From: Onchidella celtica
Lineage: Eukaryota > Mollusca > Gastropoda > Systellommatophora > Onchidiidae
Reading direction: 5' to 3'
DNA length: 64,000 bases
NCBI GenBank assembly: GCA_963931925.1
Contig: OZ007571.1
Coordinates: 10,134,444 to 10,198,443, forward strand
Below the pieces are notes generated by a model. It did not search any database and had not been told where the DNA came from. It worked only from the letters and a program-made list of their open reading frames with translations. Shown in pieces: positions 33,039 through 43,279 of this stretch. Position numbers and translations under genes: made by a program. Position 1 is the first letter of the stretch. Every line of letters begins with the position of its first letter.

Positions 33039-35393
33039 ATGGCGGAACTCCAACAACTAATGAAGTTGGGTAAGGAACTTGGCCTGGAGGGAGAGGAGCT
33101 ACGCGGCTGGATTAAAGAACAGCAGGCGGATTTGCGCGATGAGCGTGCTAAGGATAGAGAGCGAGAAAAAGAGGCTCAAGAGCGACAGAGAGAAGAGGAA
33201 AGAGAGGCTAAGGCTCAGCAACAAGAAAGAGAGGCTAAGGATAAGGAACAGGAAAGGGAGTTTAAGCAACAGGAAAGAGAGGCTAAGGCTCAGGAGCAGG
33301 AAAGGGAGTTTAAGTTAAAGGAGTTAGAAGATAAGCAGCAGGAGAGAGAGGCGCGAATAAGAATCGCCGAGTTAGAACTCAAGAAGAATACGCCAACGGA
33401 AACGGTTGAGCGGCAGGTACACAATAAAGGTGGCGTTAGGATTAAGCTCCCTACGTTCGACGACCGGAAGGACGACATAGACGCCTTCCTTTACAGGTTC
33501 GAACTGAACGCACAATTGCAATGGGGGGAAAATAAGGAATTATGGGCCACGTACCTGGCGTCGCTATTGCAGGGGCGAGCGTTAACCTACTTTAAAGAGC
33601 TACAGCGCGAAGACGTGCAAGATTACGATAAGCTGAAGGCTTTGCTGCTTCGCCGATTTGCGCGTACCGAGGAATATTTCCGGGAGCAGTTTAGGCGAGC
33701 ACGTGCAGATACCAGGGAGGACTTTGCTGCCTTCGTCGCGAGACTAACGGAGTATTTCGCGAACTGGGTAGACTTGGCGCATGTGGGCACGGATTTTGCT
33801 AAACTGAAAGACTTAATGATCCGTGACCAGCTGTACGCGTCGTGCCACAAAGATCTGGTGGCTTTCCTGAAAGAGAACGAACCCGCGACGGTGCAGGAGG
33901 CGTCTAAGTTGGCGGAAGCATACCGTACGGCGCATCCGTCCAAACCAGTCGCCAGGGCGTACGTCCAAGATGCTGGATACGTCGCCGTTGTCGAGGGGTC
34001 GCCGGCAGGACTTAGGGACAGGTCGCGTCAGCGTGGTGCCTATAGCGGGCAAGCCCAGGGGCAGCATAGGGGCTTTCACCAATCACCGGCGTATGGATCC
34101 GGTAAGTTTGACCGAGCAGGAGGGCTAGGTCGCGGTAATGGCCGGATGCGAGTTGTGACCTTTGCCGATGACCGACGGCATAGGGACTCTAGTTCCGGTC
34201 GCGAGGGGTCACGGGGACCCAGGCCTAGAGCAGCACAGGGAGCGGAGTGTTGGACTTGCGGACGCGTGGGTCACTTTTCGCGCGAGTGTAGGGCCGCGAA
34301 GTGTTGGAACTGCGGAAGAGCAGATCACATCAGCGTGAACTGCCCTGCAGGTAGGATAGCGGCGAACGTGGACAGTAGCTCCAGTCCATGTTCCCCAAAT
34401 AAATTTCATCATGCGGCTGCGTGTGTTACATCGGACAACGGAGGCGGACAGTATTCTAAGTGTCCCAGTTGTGAGAAGTTATTATCTTCCGGTGTTTTAC
34501 CTTGTGGGAGAAAGATCCCCGTTATAAATTCATGTCATACAGGAGGTGGTCTTAGGGTTTATCCGGGGTTTGTTGGGGACGAACCGGTCTCGGTTTTACG
34601 AGATACAGGATCTACTGTTGTGGGAGTGCATAGGGATTGCATTCGGGATTCACAGCTTACAGGTGAGACTGTCCCGTGCATCCAATTTTCGGGGGCCATT
34701 GAGAAGTTACCCATGGCAAGAATAGTGATAGATACACCTTTCCTTAGCGGGGAAGTCGAAGCAGTCGTTGGTTGTTTTCCAGGCGCCCAGCTCATCATTG
34801 GGAATGTATCACGGGTAGGTTCCCCTTCCGATGAGAACGTGCAAGCATGGTCGCAATCAAAAGGTACTGACTTTTGCGCCGCGGTCGAAACACGCCGACG
34901 GGTAGCCGATAAAGATAAGATTAGACCTTTGGCTACGCCAGCGGTCAACCTAGATATCACGCCAGAGCGCTTGGCGAGATTACAAACGGAGGACCCATCA
35001 TTAAACCCATGTTTTGGGGAAGCGCGAACCGAGAAAACGAGGAGATATAAGAACGGGTCATCTTCTTTTTTTGTCCAGGGGGGCATTCTGTTCCGTATGT
35101 ACGTCACAGTGGCTTCCGTTCAAAAGCAGGTCGTCGTGCCGCGGTCGTTGATTGCTACAGTATTGCGTCTGGCCCATGATGTCGCATTAGCGGGTCATAT
35201 GGGAAGTGCTAGGACCAAGGAGAGAGTTCTGAAAGATTTTTATTGGCCATCGATACATAGAGATGTGCGGTTATATTGTAAGACGTGCAGTGCGTGCCGA
35301 AAGACGACGCATAAGGGTCGTTCACCCCGGGCTCCTCGTCAAAAGATCCCCACGGTTTCGGAACCGTTTAAAAAGGTTTCAGTACCTTGTTGA
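33039..35393 (+). CDS. gag-pol: Gag - protease - integrase zinc domain of element C
   Basis: The frame is 784 residues. A long coiled coil at 35-115 is built from repeats of the QEREAKAQEQEREFK type. The capsid spans ~130-300 with a SCAN-like region at 213-297. CCHC knuckles are at 404-417 and 422-435. The protease triplet DTG is intact at 522-524. The integrase zinc-binding motif has H713, H720, C750 and C753. The frame then ends four residues after FKKVSV, exactly where the catalytic core should begin, because a deletion joins this point to the integrase C-terminal part in another frame. Gag and protease look functional. Confidence 0.92.
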   Translation: MAELQQLMKLGKELGLEGEELRGWIKEQQADLRDERAKDREREKEAQERQREEEREAKAQQQEREAKDKEQEREFKQQEREAKAQEQEREFKLKELEDKQQEREARIRIAELELKKNTPTETVERQVHNKGGVRIKLPTFDDRKDDIDAFLYRFELNAQLQWGENKELWATYLASLLQGRALTYFKELQREDVQDYDKLKALLLRRFARTEEYFREQFRRARADTREDFAAFVARLTEYFANWVDLAHVGTDFAKLKDLMIRDQLYASCHKDLVAFLKENEPATVQEASKLAEAYRTAHPSKPVARAYVQDAGYVAVVEGSPAGLRDRSRQRGAYSGQAQGQHRGFHQSPAYGSGKFDRAGGLGRGNGRMRVVTFADDRRHRDSSSGREGSRGPRPRAAQGAECWTCGRVGHFSRECRAAKCWNCGRADHISVNCPAGRIAANVDSSSSPCSPNKFHHAAACVTSDNGGGQYSKCPSCEKLLSSGVLPCGRKIPVINSCHTGGGLRVYPGFVGDEPVSVLRDTGSTVVGVHRDCIRDSQLTGETVPCIQFSGAIEKLPMARIVIDTPFLSGEVEAVVGCFPGAQLIIGNVSRVGSPSDENVQAWSQSKGTDFCAAVETRRRVADKDKIRPLATPAVNLDITPERLARLQTEDPSLNPCFGEARTEKTRRYKNGSSSFFVQGGILFRMYVTVASVQKQVVVPRSLIATVLRLAHDVALAGHMGSARTKERVLKDFYWPSIHRDVRLYCKTCSACRKTTHKGRSPRAPRQKIPTVSEPFKKVSVPC

Positions 35394-37227
35394 TTTAAGA
35401 GAAAGACTATCTTCAGCGCGCACCATAGCACAAGAAGCTTCTGGTATCGCTTCGAAAAGAGCAAAAGACTATAAAGATAGAGGGTCCAAACTGAGAATTT
35501 TTAAGCCAGGAGACAAGGTTCTGTTGTTGTTGCCTACGGACCATAATAAGTTATTGATGACATGGAAAGGCCCTTATGTTATTGAGCGAGTTGTTTCAAA
35601 GGTAGATTACGCTATCCACATTGATGGAACGAGTAAGGTTTTCCATGTTAATATGCTACAGAGATTTTATGAGAGACCACAGTATCTGTGTGCACAGACA
35701 AGACCAGAGGAGACTGTCTTCTCTATCGCTTGTACGGGGGTCGTAGACCAGTTGGACTGTGACGTAAGCGACACCGAGGCGCAGGAAGAGTTACAAATTC
35801 AATTGCCGGAGTTAACTGCGACACAAGGTTACAGGGACGTAAAAATTAACCCTGACCTTACGAGTTCAAGGAGTAGGGAACTTGAGACCCTGTTAGCGTC
35901 ATTCCCGGATGTTGTTACGGATTTGCCGGGTCGCACTACCGTGATCCAGCACCAAATAAAGTTGACTTCGGATAAGCCAGTATTTCTTAGACCGTATCCG
36001 TTGCCTTTTTCTTCGAGAGATAGAGTCATAAAGGAAGTTGAGTCAATGTTGAAGTTAGATGTGATAGAACCATCAACATCGCCGTATTCATCACCCATCG
36101 TCCTCGTGAAAAAACTTGATGGATCGGTGCGGTTCTGTATTGATTTTCGAAGACTGAACACTATTACGGTAGGCGATAGGGAGCCTATTCCGTTTCAGGA
36201 GGAATTAATAGCTTCATTGCCCGGGTCCACGTGGTTTTCCAAGATAGATTTGACGAAAGGGTATTGGGAAATCCCGCTTACTGAGGAGTCTAAACAATAC
36301 ACGGCGTTTCAAACGCCCATTGGATTATTCCAATTTAAGGTCATGCCATTTGGGTTGGTAAACGCGCCAGCGACGTTTGCACGATTAATGAGATTAGTGT
36401 TGAAGGACATACCTAATGTCGTGTCATTCTTTGACGATATAGCATGCCATACGTCGACATGGTCTGATCATATTCAGACACTAACAGTAATTTTTCAACG
36501 ATTACGTCATTTTGGGCTAACTGCTAAACCCGCAAAGATGGAGTTGGCATGTCCAGAGATAGTATTCTTAGGACATATTGTGGGTAGAGGTGTTCAGAGA
36601 CCTGAAGAAACAAAAATTGTCAAGTTAGTAGGGTTGCAAATCCCAAAAACAAAGAAACAAGTCAGAAGCTTAGTGGGGATTTTAAATTATTACAGAAAGT
36701 TCATTCCAAATTTTTCCTCCTTGTCATCTTCTCTTACTGACCTTACTAAGAAGGGACAACCCGATAAGGTCCAGTGGACGTCTGAATGTCAGACATCATT
36801 TGATAATTTGGTGACAGCATTATCATCGTCACCCATTCTGATATTGCCCGATTTTCGATCTAATTTTATCCTCAGAACGGAGGCGTCGGACTCTGGTGTC
36901 GGCGCTTGTCTTCTACAGGAGAAGAACGAATGTCTCCATCCTGTATGTTATGTCAGTAGGAAGTTATTGCAGAGAGAAAGAAAGTATTCTGTGATAGAGC
37001 GTGAGTGTCTTGCCATTGTCTGGTCCGTCCAGAAACTAGGACGTTATCTCATGGGACGAGAATTTTGTATCCAGACAGACCACAAGCCACTGACATTCTT
37101 GTCGAAGAATCGTTCGTCCAGCCCACGCTTGTCTAGATGGGCATTGGCTTTACAGCCGTACACCTTCGTTATTCAACCAATTCCAGGAACCAGCAATCAT
37201 ATCACCGACTACCTTAGTCGAGCCTAG
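35263..37227 (+). CDS. pol: Integrase C-terminal domain - RT - RNase H of element C
   Basis: The open frame is 654 residues, but homology starts only near residue 40 (about 35380); earlier residues are an out-of-frame reading of the integrase zinc region. The GPY motif is at 103-105. RT has motif A D329 (KIDLTKGYW) and FFDD at 389-392. RNase H has E581 and D606 in place, but the first catalytic Asp is Glu (E540, RTEAS; element B and element A have TDAS). The frame lies +1 relative to the gag frame, so no product can be made without frameshifting. RT looks intact; RNase H may be impaired. Confidence 0.9.
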   Translation: MCGYIVRRAVRAERRRIRVVHPGLLVKRSPRFRNRLKRFQYLVDLRERLSSARTIAQEASGIASKRAKDYKDRGSKLRIFKPGDKVLLLLPTDHNKLLMTWKGPYVIERVVSKVDYAIHIDGTSKVFHVNMLQRFYERPQYLCAQTRPEETVFSIACTGVVDQLDCDVSDTEAQEELQIQLPELTATQGYRDVKINPDLTSSRSRELETLLASFPDVVTDLPGRTTVIQHQIKLTSDKPVFLRPYPLPFSSRDRVIKEVESMLKLDVIEPSTSPYSSPIVLVKKLDGSVRFCIDFRRLNTITVGDREPIPFQEELIASLPGSTWFSKIDLTKGYWEIPLTEESKQYTAFQTPIGLFQFKVMPFGLVNAPATFARLMRLVLKDIPNVVSFFDDIACHTSTWSDHIQTLTVIFQRLRHFGLTAKPAKMELACPEIVFLGHIVGRGVQRPEETKIVKLVGLQIPKTKKQVRSLVGILNYYRKFIPNFSSLSSSLTDLTKKGQPDKVQWTSECQTSFDNLVTALSSSPILILPDFRSNFILRTEASDSGVGACLLQEKNECLHPVCYVSRKLLQRERKYSVIERECLAIVWSVQKLGRYLMGREFCIQTDHKPLTFLSKNRSSSPRLSRWALALQPYTFVIQPIPGTSNHITDYLSRA

Positions 37228-37573
37228 GGGAAGATTTCAGGAGCTTATACATCGGAGGACAGGAACATTGACAGGATCTGTGTGAATGAGTCGACTTTAA
37301 AATATTGACATTATAAAATATATGATATGAAGAATGGTTGATAGGTTGAATGGTTTTTGATTCTGTATTAGATATTGTGTTTAGTTAGCTATTCATGAGG
37401 TGACACATATATGCATATTTCAGACCATATTGATCCCCATATTTTCCCCTGATTTCGGTATTTTATATACTAGGGGAACTGCTAGGTCAGTTTTTTTTAG
37501 TGTAGGTATTGCTCACGCTCACTCGTTGACAGTCATCTTGATGCGATTTGAAATTAATTGCATTAATTTTTTT

Positions 37574-37587
37574 GGGGTGGGGGATGA
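37574..37587 (+). promoter_or_regulatory. Polypurine tract of element C
   Basis: GGGGTGGGGGATGA, preceded by a T run, directly before the 3' LTR. Confidence 0.85.
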
Positions 37588-38778
37588 TGTCACGAGTGGA
37601 GTGAGTGCAATTAAGGGGATTGCTACAGAGCGGGTGTAGAGTAAGAATGACTCACAGTAGACAGCAAGTTAAGCGTGCTGTTGTGAGTAGTGGGGGGGGT
37701 CTGAAGGAGGCGAAAGCGCTGTATAACTATCACTGCAAGTTAGAAGGTCCTAGGGAGCGGATCTGTGAATAATAGCCCATCGGGCAGAGATAAAAGGAAG
37801 CAGTCGAGAAGACTAGTGAGAGTCTTTCCAGTTATGACTGGTATGTAGAATGTTGATTGATTATTATGATTGATGTATTATATTATATTCGTCTATTACC
37901 ATGATGTGAATAAGTATATGTGAGGAATGTGGAAGTCCTTGATATTGGATATAGCAATGTGCGCCATGAGCGATAGATGAAAGTGAGTCATGGATCTGTA
38001 GCGCGAGTGAGTAGTGTGTACTCCGATGGAGGTGTGTTACCGTAAGATGTGTGGTGAGTGAAAGGTGAACTAGTGTGTGTACGCTTCATGGATTGTAAGG
38101 AGAGGTGGAGTGAATAGAAATGGTAGGGTATTATACCAATGTAATGTTATTCTTGTAGGTGTCGGGGACGGGCCGCAGAGCCACCTCGATGAGCACAGGG
38201 GATAGGCCAGCATAGGGCCGGAGGCCACACATAGGCCAGAAGTGAGGCTGTCAGTGCAGGACAGTAGAGGCACATAAAGTCGTGGCAGTCAGGCCACGGG
38301 CAGGGGACGTAGATATGAGAGTGAATGAGATACTATGTTGTTGCCATGTTGATAGGCTAGTGAACTGATATTATGTTGTTGCCATGTTGATGGCTATGGA
38401 AATAATAATGTGTTATTGCCCTGCGGAGGTGCTAGGGGAGTGCTAAGGTGTATGACAATAGGAAGGTGATATTGAGAGACTGGGGTGCCAGTGAATCATT
38501 AATGTACTATTAAGACCCTGAGGGGAGAGGCTGAGGCCGAAGTGCCTTTAGGAGTAACTACCGGATTGTGGATCCGAGGAAGCGTGTGTGTGAGAATAAG
38601 GCCGTTGTACGGCAGTGCATTTCAATAATATAATGTATGTAATTGCGCTATTATATGTATAATTATGTTTAATAAATGTGTGAGTCTGATGGGTTGTTTT
38701 GTTAAGTGTTAAATTTGTTTGTTCGTGATTGTCGTCCTGTCATAAACTATTACATTTCCCAGTCTGGGATTTGTGACA
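37588..38778 (+). repeat. 3' LTR of element C
   Basis: 1191 bp, identical by eye to 30915-32110 apart from a shorter poly-G run. Confidence 0.94.
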
Positions 38779-38789
38779 CCCTTACCAGT

Positions 38790-38999
38790 CACGCAGAGGA
38801 CAATGCTTCTCAAGGTGGGGCGCATGCCCCATCGGCAGGGCGGAGCAATAACTTGGTGGGGCGTGGGACTTCAGAATGGGGCGTAGGTATAATAATAAAT
38901 AGGCTACTGTATACCGGTACGTTGTCTGATAATGGTGGGGCCCACGTTATTTTGGAAAACTGAAGTGGGGCGTAGGGGAAGAAAGGCTGAGAACCACTG
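38790..38999. mobile_element. hAT-like terminal fragment
   Basis: Ends in ggctgagaaccactg, the complement of a common hAT end (CAGTGGTTCTCAGCC). A weaker inverted match (cttctcaaggtggggcg) lies at the left. A related end (cagtgattctcaacc) occurs at 39945. Target duplications were not identified. Confidence 0.4.
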
Positions 39000-39026
39000 A
39001 TCTGGGACGCATTGTGACGCGTCACT

Positions 39027-39330
39027 CTATGGACCCTTTTCATTTACCGTCCTCCATATCACGTGATTTGCAAACAAAATGGCGGCGTGCCCCACTTGTA
39101 GGGCGGAAGCGGTGGACAACGGTCGATCGATGCCATCCTCTTGTTGGGCACCCAACTGTACAAACCCGTTAAGTGCTGGTTCTGGCATAAAAATGCATCT
39201 TTGCTTAGACTGCGCACATATTCAGATGTCATCACTAAGGCAAGTGGAGGTTTTTGCCCTACACGGTGCTTTTCGAAGCCGTGCGGTTCCCCGCAAACAA
39301 CCGTAACGCGGAAGTGAAAAGGGTCTATAG
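39027..39330 (+). mobile_element. Short inverted-repeat element with decayed THAP start (copy 2)
   Basis: About 304 bp with termini ctatggacccttttcattt and the complement of aagtgaaaagggtctatag, 17 of 19 matching. It is homologous in inverted orientation to 10761-11058. Both copies contain the same THAP-like start, so the THAP segment is part of the element. Confidence 0.65.
39079..39306 (+). pseudogene. THAP-like zinc-finger start inside inverted-repeat element
   Basis: From Met at 39130 the frame reads MPSSCWAPNCTN...GSGIKMH. MP-x2-C-x4-C and G-S-G-I-x-x-H match the beginning of THAP domains. After this the family's F-x-R-F-P block is missing, so the domain is incomplete, through decay or because a second exon was lost in the deletion derivative. 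Confidence 0.5.
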
Positions 39331-42005
39331 CCTTGCACACCCATCCCTCCTGATACACACCAGCCACCCCAAATTAACCCTCTTCTCCAAAATGGCCATA
39401 ATTTTAACCCCGGCCCAGAGTTTCTTTTCAGAGAAAAAGACGGATGGGAGTGGCCTCATTTTGAGAGTCCCCGGGGCATTTACGTTGCACTCCAACACCA
39501 TTTCACCTGTGAACCTGTCAGTAGACCCCTATTTGAAAGGTGTAGCCAAGGACTCTTAGTAAAATTAGCGCTTTCTAAAAAGTATCTTATTTAATGTATA
39601 TGTATGTTGTACCATTGCATTATATGAAATTATAGCTATTCTAATTTAATTCAATATGATGAAAAAAGGAAAAACAGCTAACGTAGGTTAGTGCTCATGA
39701 CAAAATCAAAATTGGGCACAAAGAAAAAGTTGTATGTTGCGAAACCCTGCGTGAGAAATAAAACACCAAACGATACAAAGCAAACTAAAGAGAAGACAGA
39801 AAATACACAAAATTTTCTCACGCGGGGCTTCGCAACATACAACTTTTTCTTTTTGCCCAATTCTGACTTTGCTTATAGCCCTGCTGCGACCCCACAGTGT
39901 TTCTGTGGTTTTTATGATATTTCGTCTAGTGCTTAATGTCCATCAGTGATTCTCAACCTTTATCAGGCAATCGTCCCCTTAGGCTCCGAAATTTCTTTCA
40001 TCGTCCCTCCCAACCCCCCTCTCTCCTCAAACTACTCCCATAAATGCAGTAATAGTCGAGGGAAAGTTCATCACCACATTACGCGTTTTGTTGTTTGTTT
40101 GTTTGTTTGTTTCGATCAGTCAAATCATGTCCGGGAACCTTTTCTTGTCTCAAATTTATTTTGCCAGTGCAGAGAGCCAGTGAGGTGTTTGGAAAACCTG
40201 TCCGGAAAAACCCAAGGGTGCTATTGGGTAATGTAGCAACTGTTGCTAAACATAGCCTAAAACGTGATGTAGCACAGAGGATTTTCTGTGTTCACTGAGG
40301 CATTTCTTTACTGAAATCCCATTGTATTTTTATTTGTATTTTAATTTTGTATACTTCTTTTAATCCGATTTGGGAAATTTGCCTTTGTGCCATTGCAGCC
40401 CAGTTATAACTGGAGCAGGCATGTCGTCGCCACAGTGCAGCGCCGGTCGGCGGGGTTTGTTGTTCCTCAGAGACAAATAGTTGCCACTCCCCGAATGAGG
40501 ATGATTATCTATTTATCAAATACTGTACTGTTACGAGTACGTTCCTCCCTTATGTTTTCTGCGCTAGAGGTACGAATTTTAAAGCCTGTTGTGGCTCCAA
40601 GTCTAGAGAGCTCCTCCTGAAATACTCTTAACAACAGCCTTAATTAATTATTTCTTTAGATTTTCTTTTTGTTCTTCCCCCGTCTTTTTGGTTGGAAAGA
40701 CATGGGGCAGAGTTAAGGTTTCAATAAGATTTAGGGTTGAGGATAAAATCGGGGTTAGGGATAGGTACATGTGCGTACACACTCGTCGTGCAAAACGCTT
40801 GGGGTGCATACGTACTTATATCGAATGTTGTTACAAGCACGTACGTTCCCCAATTTTTACTATTTATCCGGTATCGACGCAGTAGAGGTAGAAACCGTAT
40901 GCACAATAATGTCTTTGCAACAGCTTACACGATGACCAGCAACTGAAATCCACGGTGTGCAGCAAAGACAAGTGACAGACGAACGGCCTAGACCGAGCTC
41001 AAAGCAAAACGTAGTGACAAAGGCTCGCTGCTCCATCGCCCACTCCGAGCAGAGAAGGTCAAGACGGAAGCCGACGTCGTGGTACGACATCATGGACATA
41101 ACCATGCGCTTACTGAACTTGTGTGTGTGTGGGGGTGGGTCGGGGGGAGATAGTATCTGCCGATTTCTTTATGCACCAAAATTTAAAAAACAAGCAAAAA
41201 AAAATCTGCACTGGCAAGAAGCAAAATAAATATTAGCTTGAAATAGTTTCAAAATTTTTCTTTCTCCTCTCCAATGTAATCTGTGGAGAATGCACTGAAA
41301 TGTGAAGGGCTCGATCGTCGAACTACTGCGTAGTCGAAGTTTCATCACTCCAGCCAGCAACCCTAAGGTAATCCTGTGTATAGGATATTTGCGCAAAGCA
41401 ATGGTATCGTTCCCTCGTAGATCCGCAGTTTACAGCATTGACCGACGTCTGTTTGATGTAGGGACCAAACCCCTACGGTAATCCTACCTACTCTACGGGG
41501 ATATCCTACACAAATACGTCGGATTGGCGTAGGGTGCTGGGTGGAAAATTCCCTGGAATGCTTGACCTACAAGTAAATTAAATGCCGGTGTATTCTGCGT
41601 GTAGGTGTGCTTTACTGTATGTTTTCCTAAATAGGAAGGAAACAGCTAGTTCCCCTTGCTCCTCTCCCAATAGATCCACTCTGGACTTTTCATAGGTGCC
41701 ATGCTCAATTACAATAATACATGTAATTACATTCTGCCCCCATGGGCTTAAAATTAAAGCCTATCAAATTCATTGTCCCCTCATACATGAACGAACGTAA
41801 ATTGAAGAAGCGTAAGAACAACAGAAAATCTGTGGGGTCGCCTTTCTTCTTACAGCTTTTTCTTTTTGCCATAATTATTTTGACAGAGGTAGGTTAGGTT
41901 TGCTGTCGCCAATGGGTCGTAATGGGGATAGGCGCTGATTTGGCTTCTTACCGCCGGATGATGAGTGTGATACATGATCATTACCTTTAATTATAATGTT
42001 TCATA
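39331..42005. other. No gene seen
   Basis: Holds one fold-back element (39699-39875) and a hAT-like end near 39945, otherwise unrecognised sequence. Confidence 0.5.
39699..39875. mobile_element. Fold-back (inverted repeat) element
   Basis: Left arm caaaatcaaaattgggcaca... (about 39699-39758) is complementary to the right arm ending ...gcccaattctgactttg (about 39817-39875), roughly 53 of 59 positions, with a ~58-base loop. It is likely a MITE or fold-back element; no duplication was identified. Confidence 0.7.
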
Positions 42006-42010
42006 GCTAT

Positions 42011-43255
42011 TGTCATGATTCGGATGTTGTTAAAACTCACGCAGAGAGTGAGTTGTTGTTGTTTTACCAGGGCCATGAGAAATTGACTGGTGGCCTTGAA
42101 CGGCCCTCGCGAATTATAGTTGGTGAGTAAATAAATGTAAAGTTAAACTGTTAGATTCACGCTTGTCGGTTTTAATGTTCGTGATTAATAAGTAATGGAG
42201 TAGGGGTGAAACAAGGTGGGGATAGTTGACATTGTTAAGTATGACTAGACAAGTGTTTGCACGTTAACTGGCTGGTAGAATAGTGCAGACGTATTACTAC
42301 AATTAAAATGGTGGGAGGTTTCGGCCAATGAGATAGCTGAACTAATTGGGCCAGCGGACTAGCACTGCTGGATAGTTAGATAGTATAAAACATCGTGTAA
42401 CGTTCAGATTTATTGAATACAGACGAGCAGAAGCATCGTGTCGTGAAGTATCTCCGGTTGGCCAGTACCTGAACTGTGTGGTCTGAAGACTAGAAGTCCT
42501 TGCTAACGGACTGACTGAGCTCTAGAAAGAAAGGTCTGAGTGGGCTGACCTTTGAAAGCCCACGCTGCGCTATTTTGATGTTCGCGCCTACCAGTAGGCG
42601 TGACCAATGGTAATATATCTTAATTGTTCAAGCATAATAGAAGATCAGAGATAGAGAGAGAACCACAGCCTCAAAGGAAGTCTAAGGAAACCCCAGCTGG
42701 CACTCGACGACGAGTGGCCTGTGTTATAGAATTATTTCCATAGTATGATTGAAGTAATATGGCACATTGTTGATGAATTGAATAATGATTGTGCATATAA
42801 TATATAAATAGTTTTTTGCAACTGCGTAATTACCTACAAGCCGAAGTGTGCTTCTGTAGGCTTGGAACGTACTGGGCTCTCCTAACATTCAAGCCCATAT
42901 GATTTAGGGAGAGTTTGCCTGGCGACTGGCCAGTGGCGACTCAACTGTCACTTTAAATTGATATCTAGTTTCGCATAATATACCTATTTGCTATTGATTG
43001 CAGTACATCCAATAAGGAACCATAATTACATGAATATCATAGATTAAGTTAGTAATTAGAATTTATTGCTTTGAATATACCTCTATTGTCTTTTGTTTTG
43101 TTTATTAATATTTATGTAAAACATGGCCTGACCGGCCTGACATATATAGATACTCTAGTTGTTTAATACTTTTCTTGTGTGGTTGTGTCCGAGTGTGAGT
43201 TAGCTGCCTCTCGTGCAGTCGAATGCTCCCCAAGACCCTAACTCTGCTCGTGACA
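42011..43255 (+). repeat. Solo LTR, family E (TSD GCTAT)
   Basis: 1245 bp starting TGTCATGATTCGG and ending CTCGTGACA, flanked by GCTAT at 42006-42010 and 43256-43260. TG...CA ends with a perfect 5-bp duplication and no internal coding region define a solo LTR. The TATA site suggests plus orientation. It is not obviously related to LTRs A, B/C or D beyond the ends. Confidence 0.87.
42384..42390 (+). promoter_or_regulatory. TATA box candidate in solo LTR E
   Basis: TATAAAA in gatagtataaaacatcg, about 375 bp into the LTR, suitably placed to end U3. Confidence 0.5.
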
Positions 43256-43279
43256 GCTATTGTAAACATAGCAGGCAAA

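Larger units (their letters stand above)
30915..38778 (+). mobile_element. Element C: young Gmr1-like Ty3/gypsy retrotransposon without integrase core (TSD CCCTT)
   Basis: The structure is 5' LTR 30915-32110, tRNA-Pro primer site 32112-32124, leader, gag-protease-integrase start (33039-35393), integrase end-RT-RNase H (to 37227), polypurine tract 37574-37587 and 3' LTR 37588-38778. CCCTT is found at 30910-30914 and 38779-38783. The two LTRs appear identical except for the length of one poly-G run (about 31019 versus 37691), so insertion is recent. The integrase catalytic core is deleted near 35375, which also shifts the frame. Confidence 0.94.

Noticed and set aside
41820..41880. cagctttttctttttgcc as another copy of the 39.7-kb fold-back element
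   Set aside because: Only a short T-rich stretch matches; no second arm.
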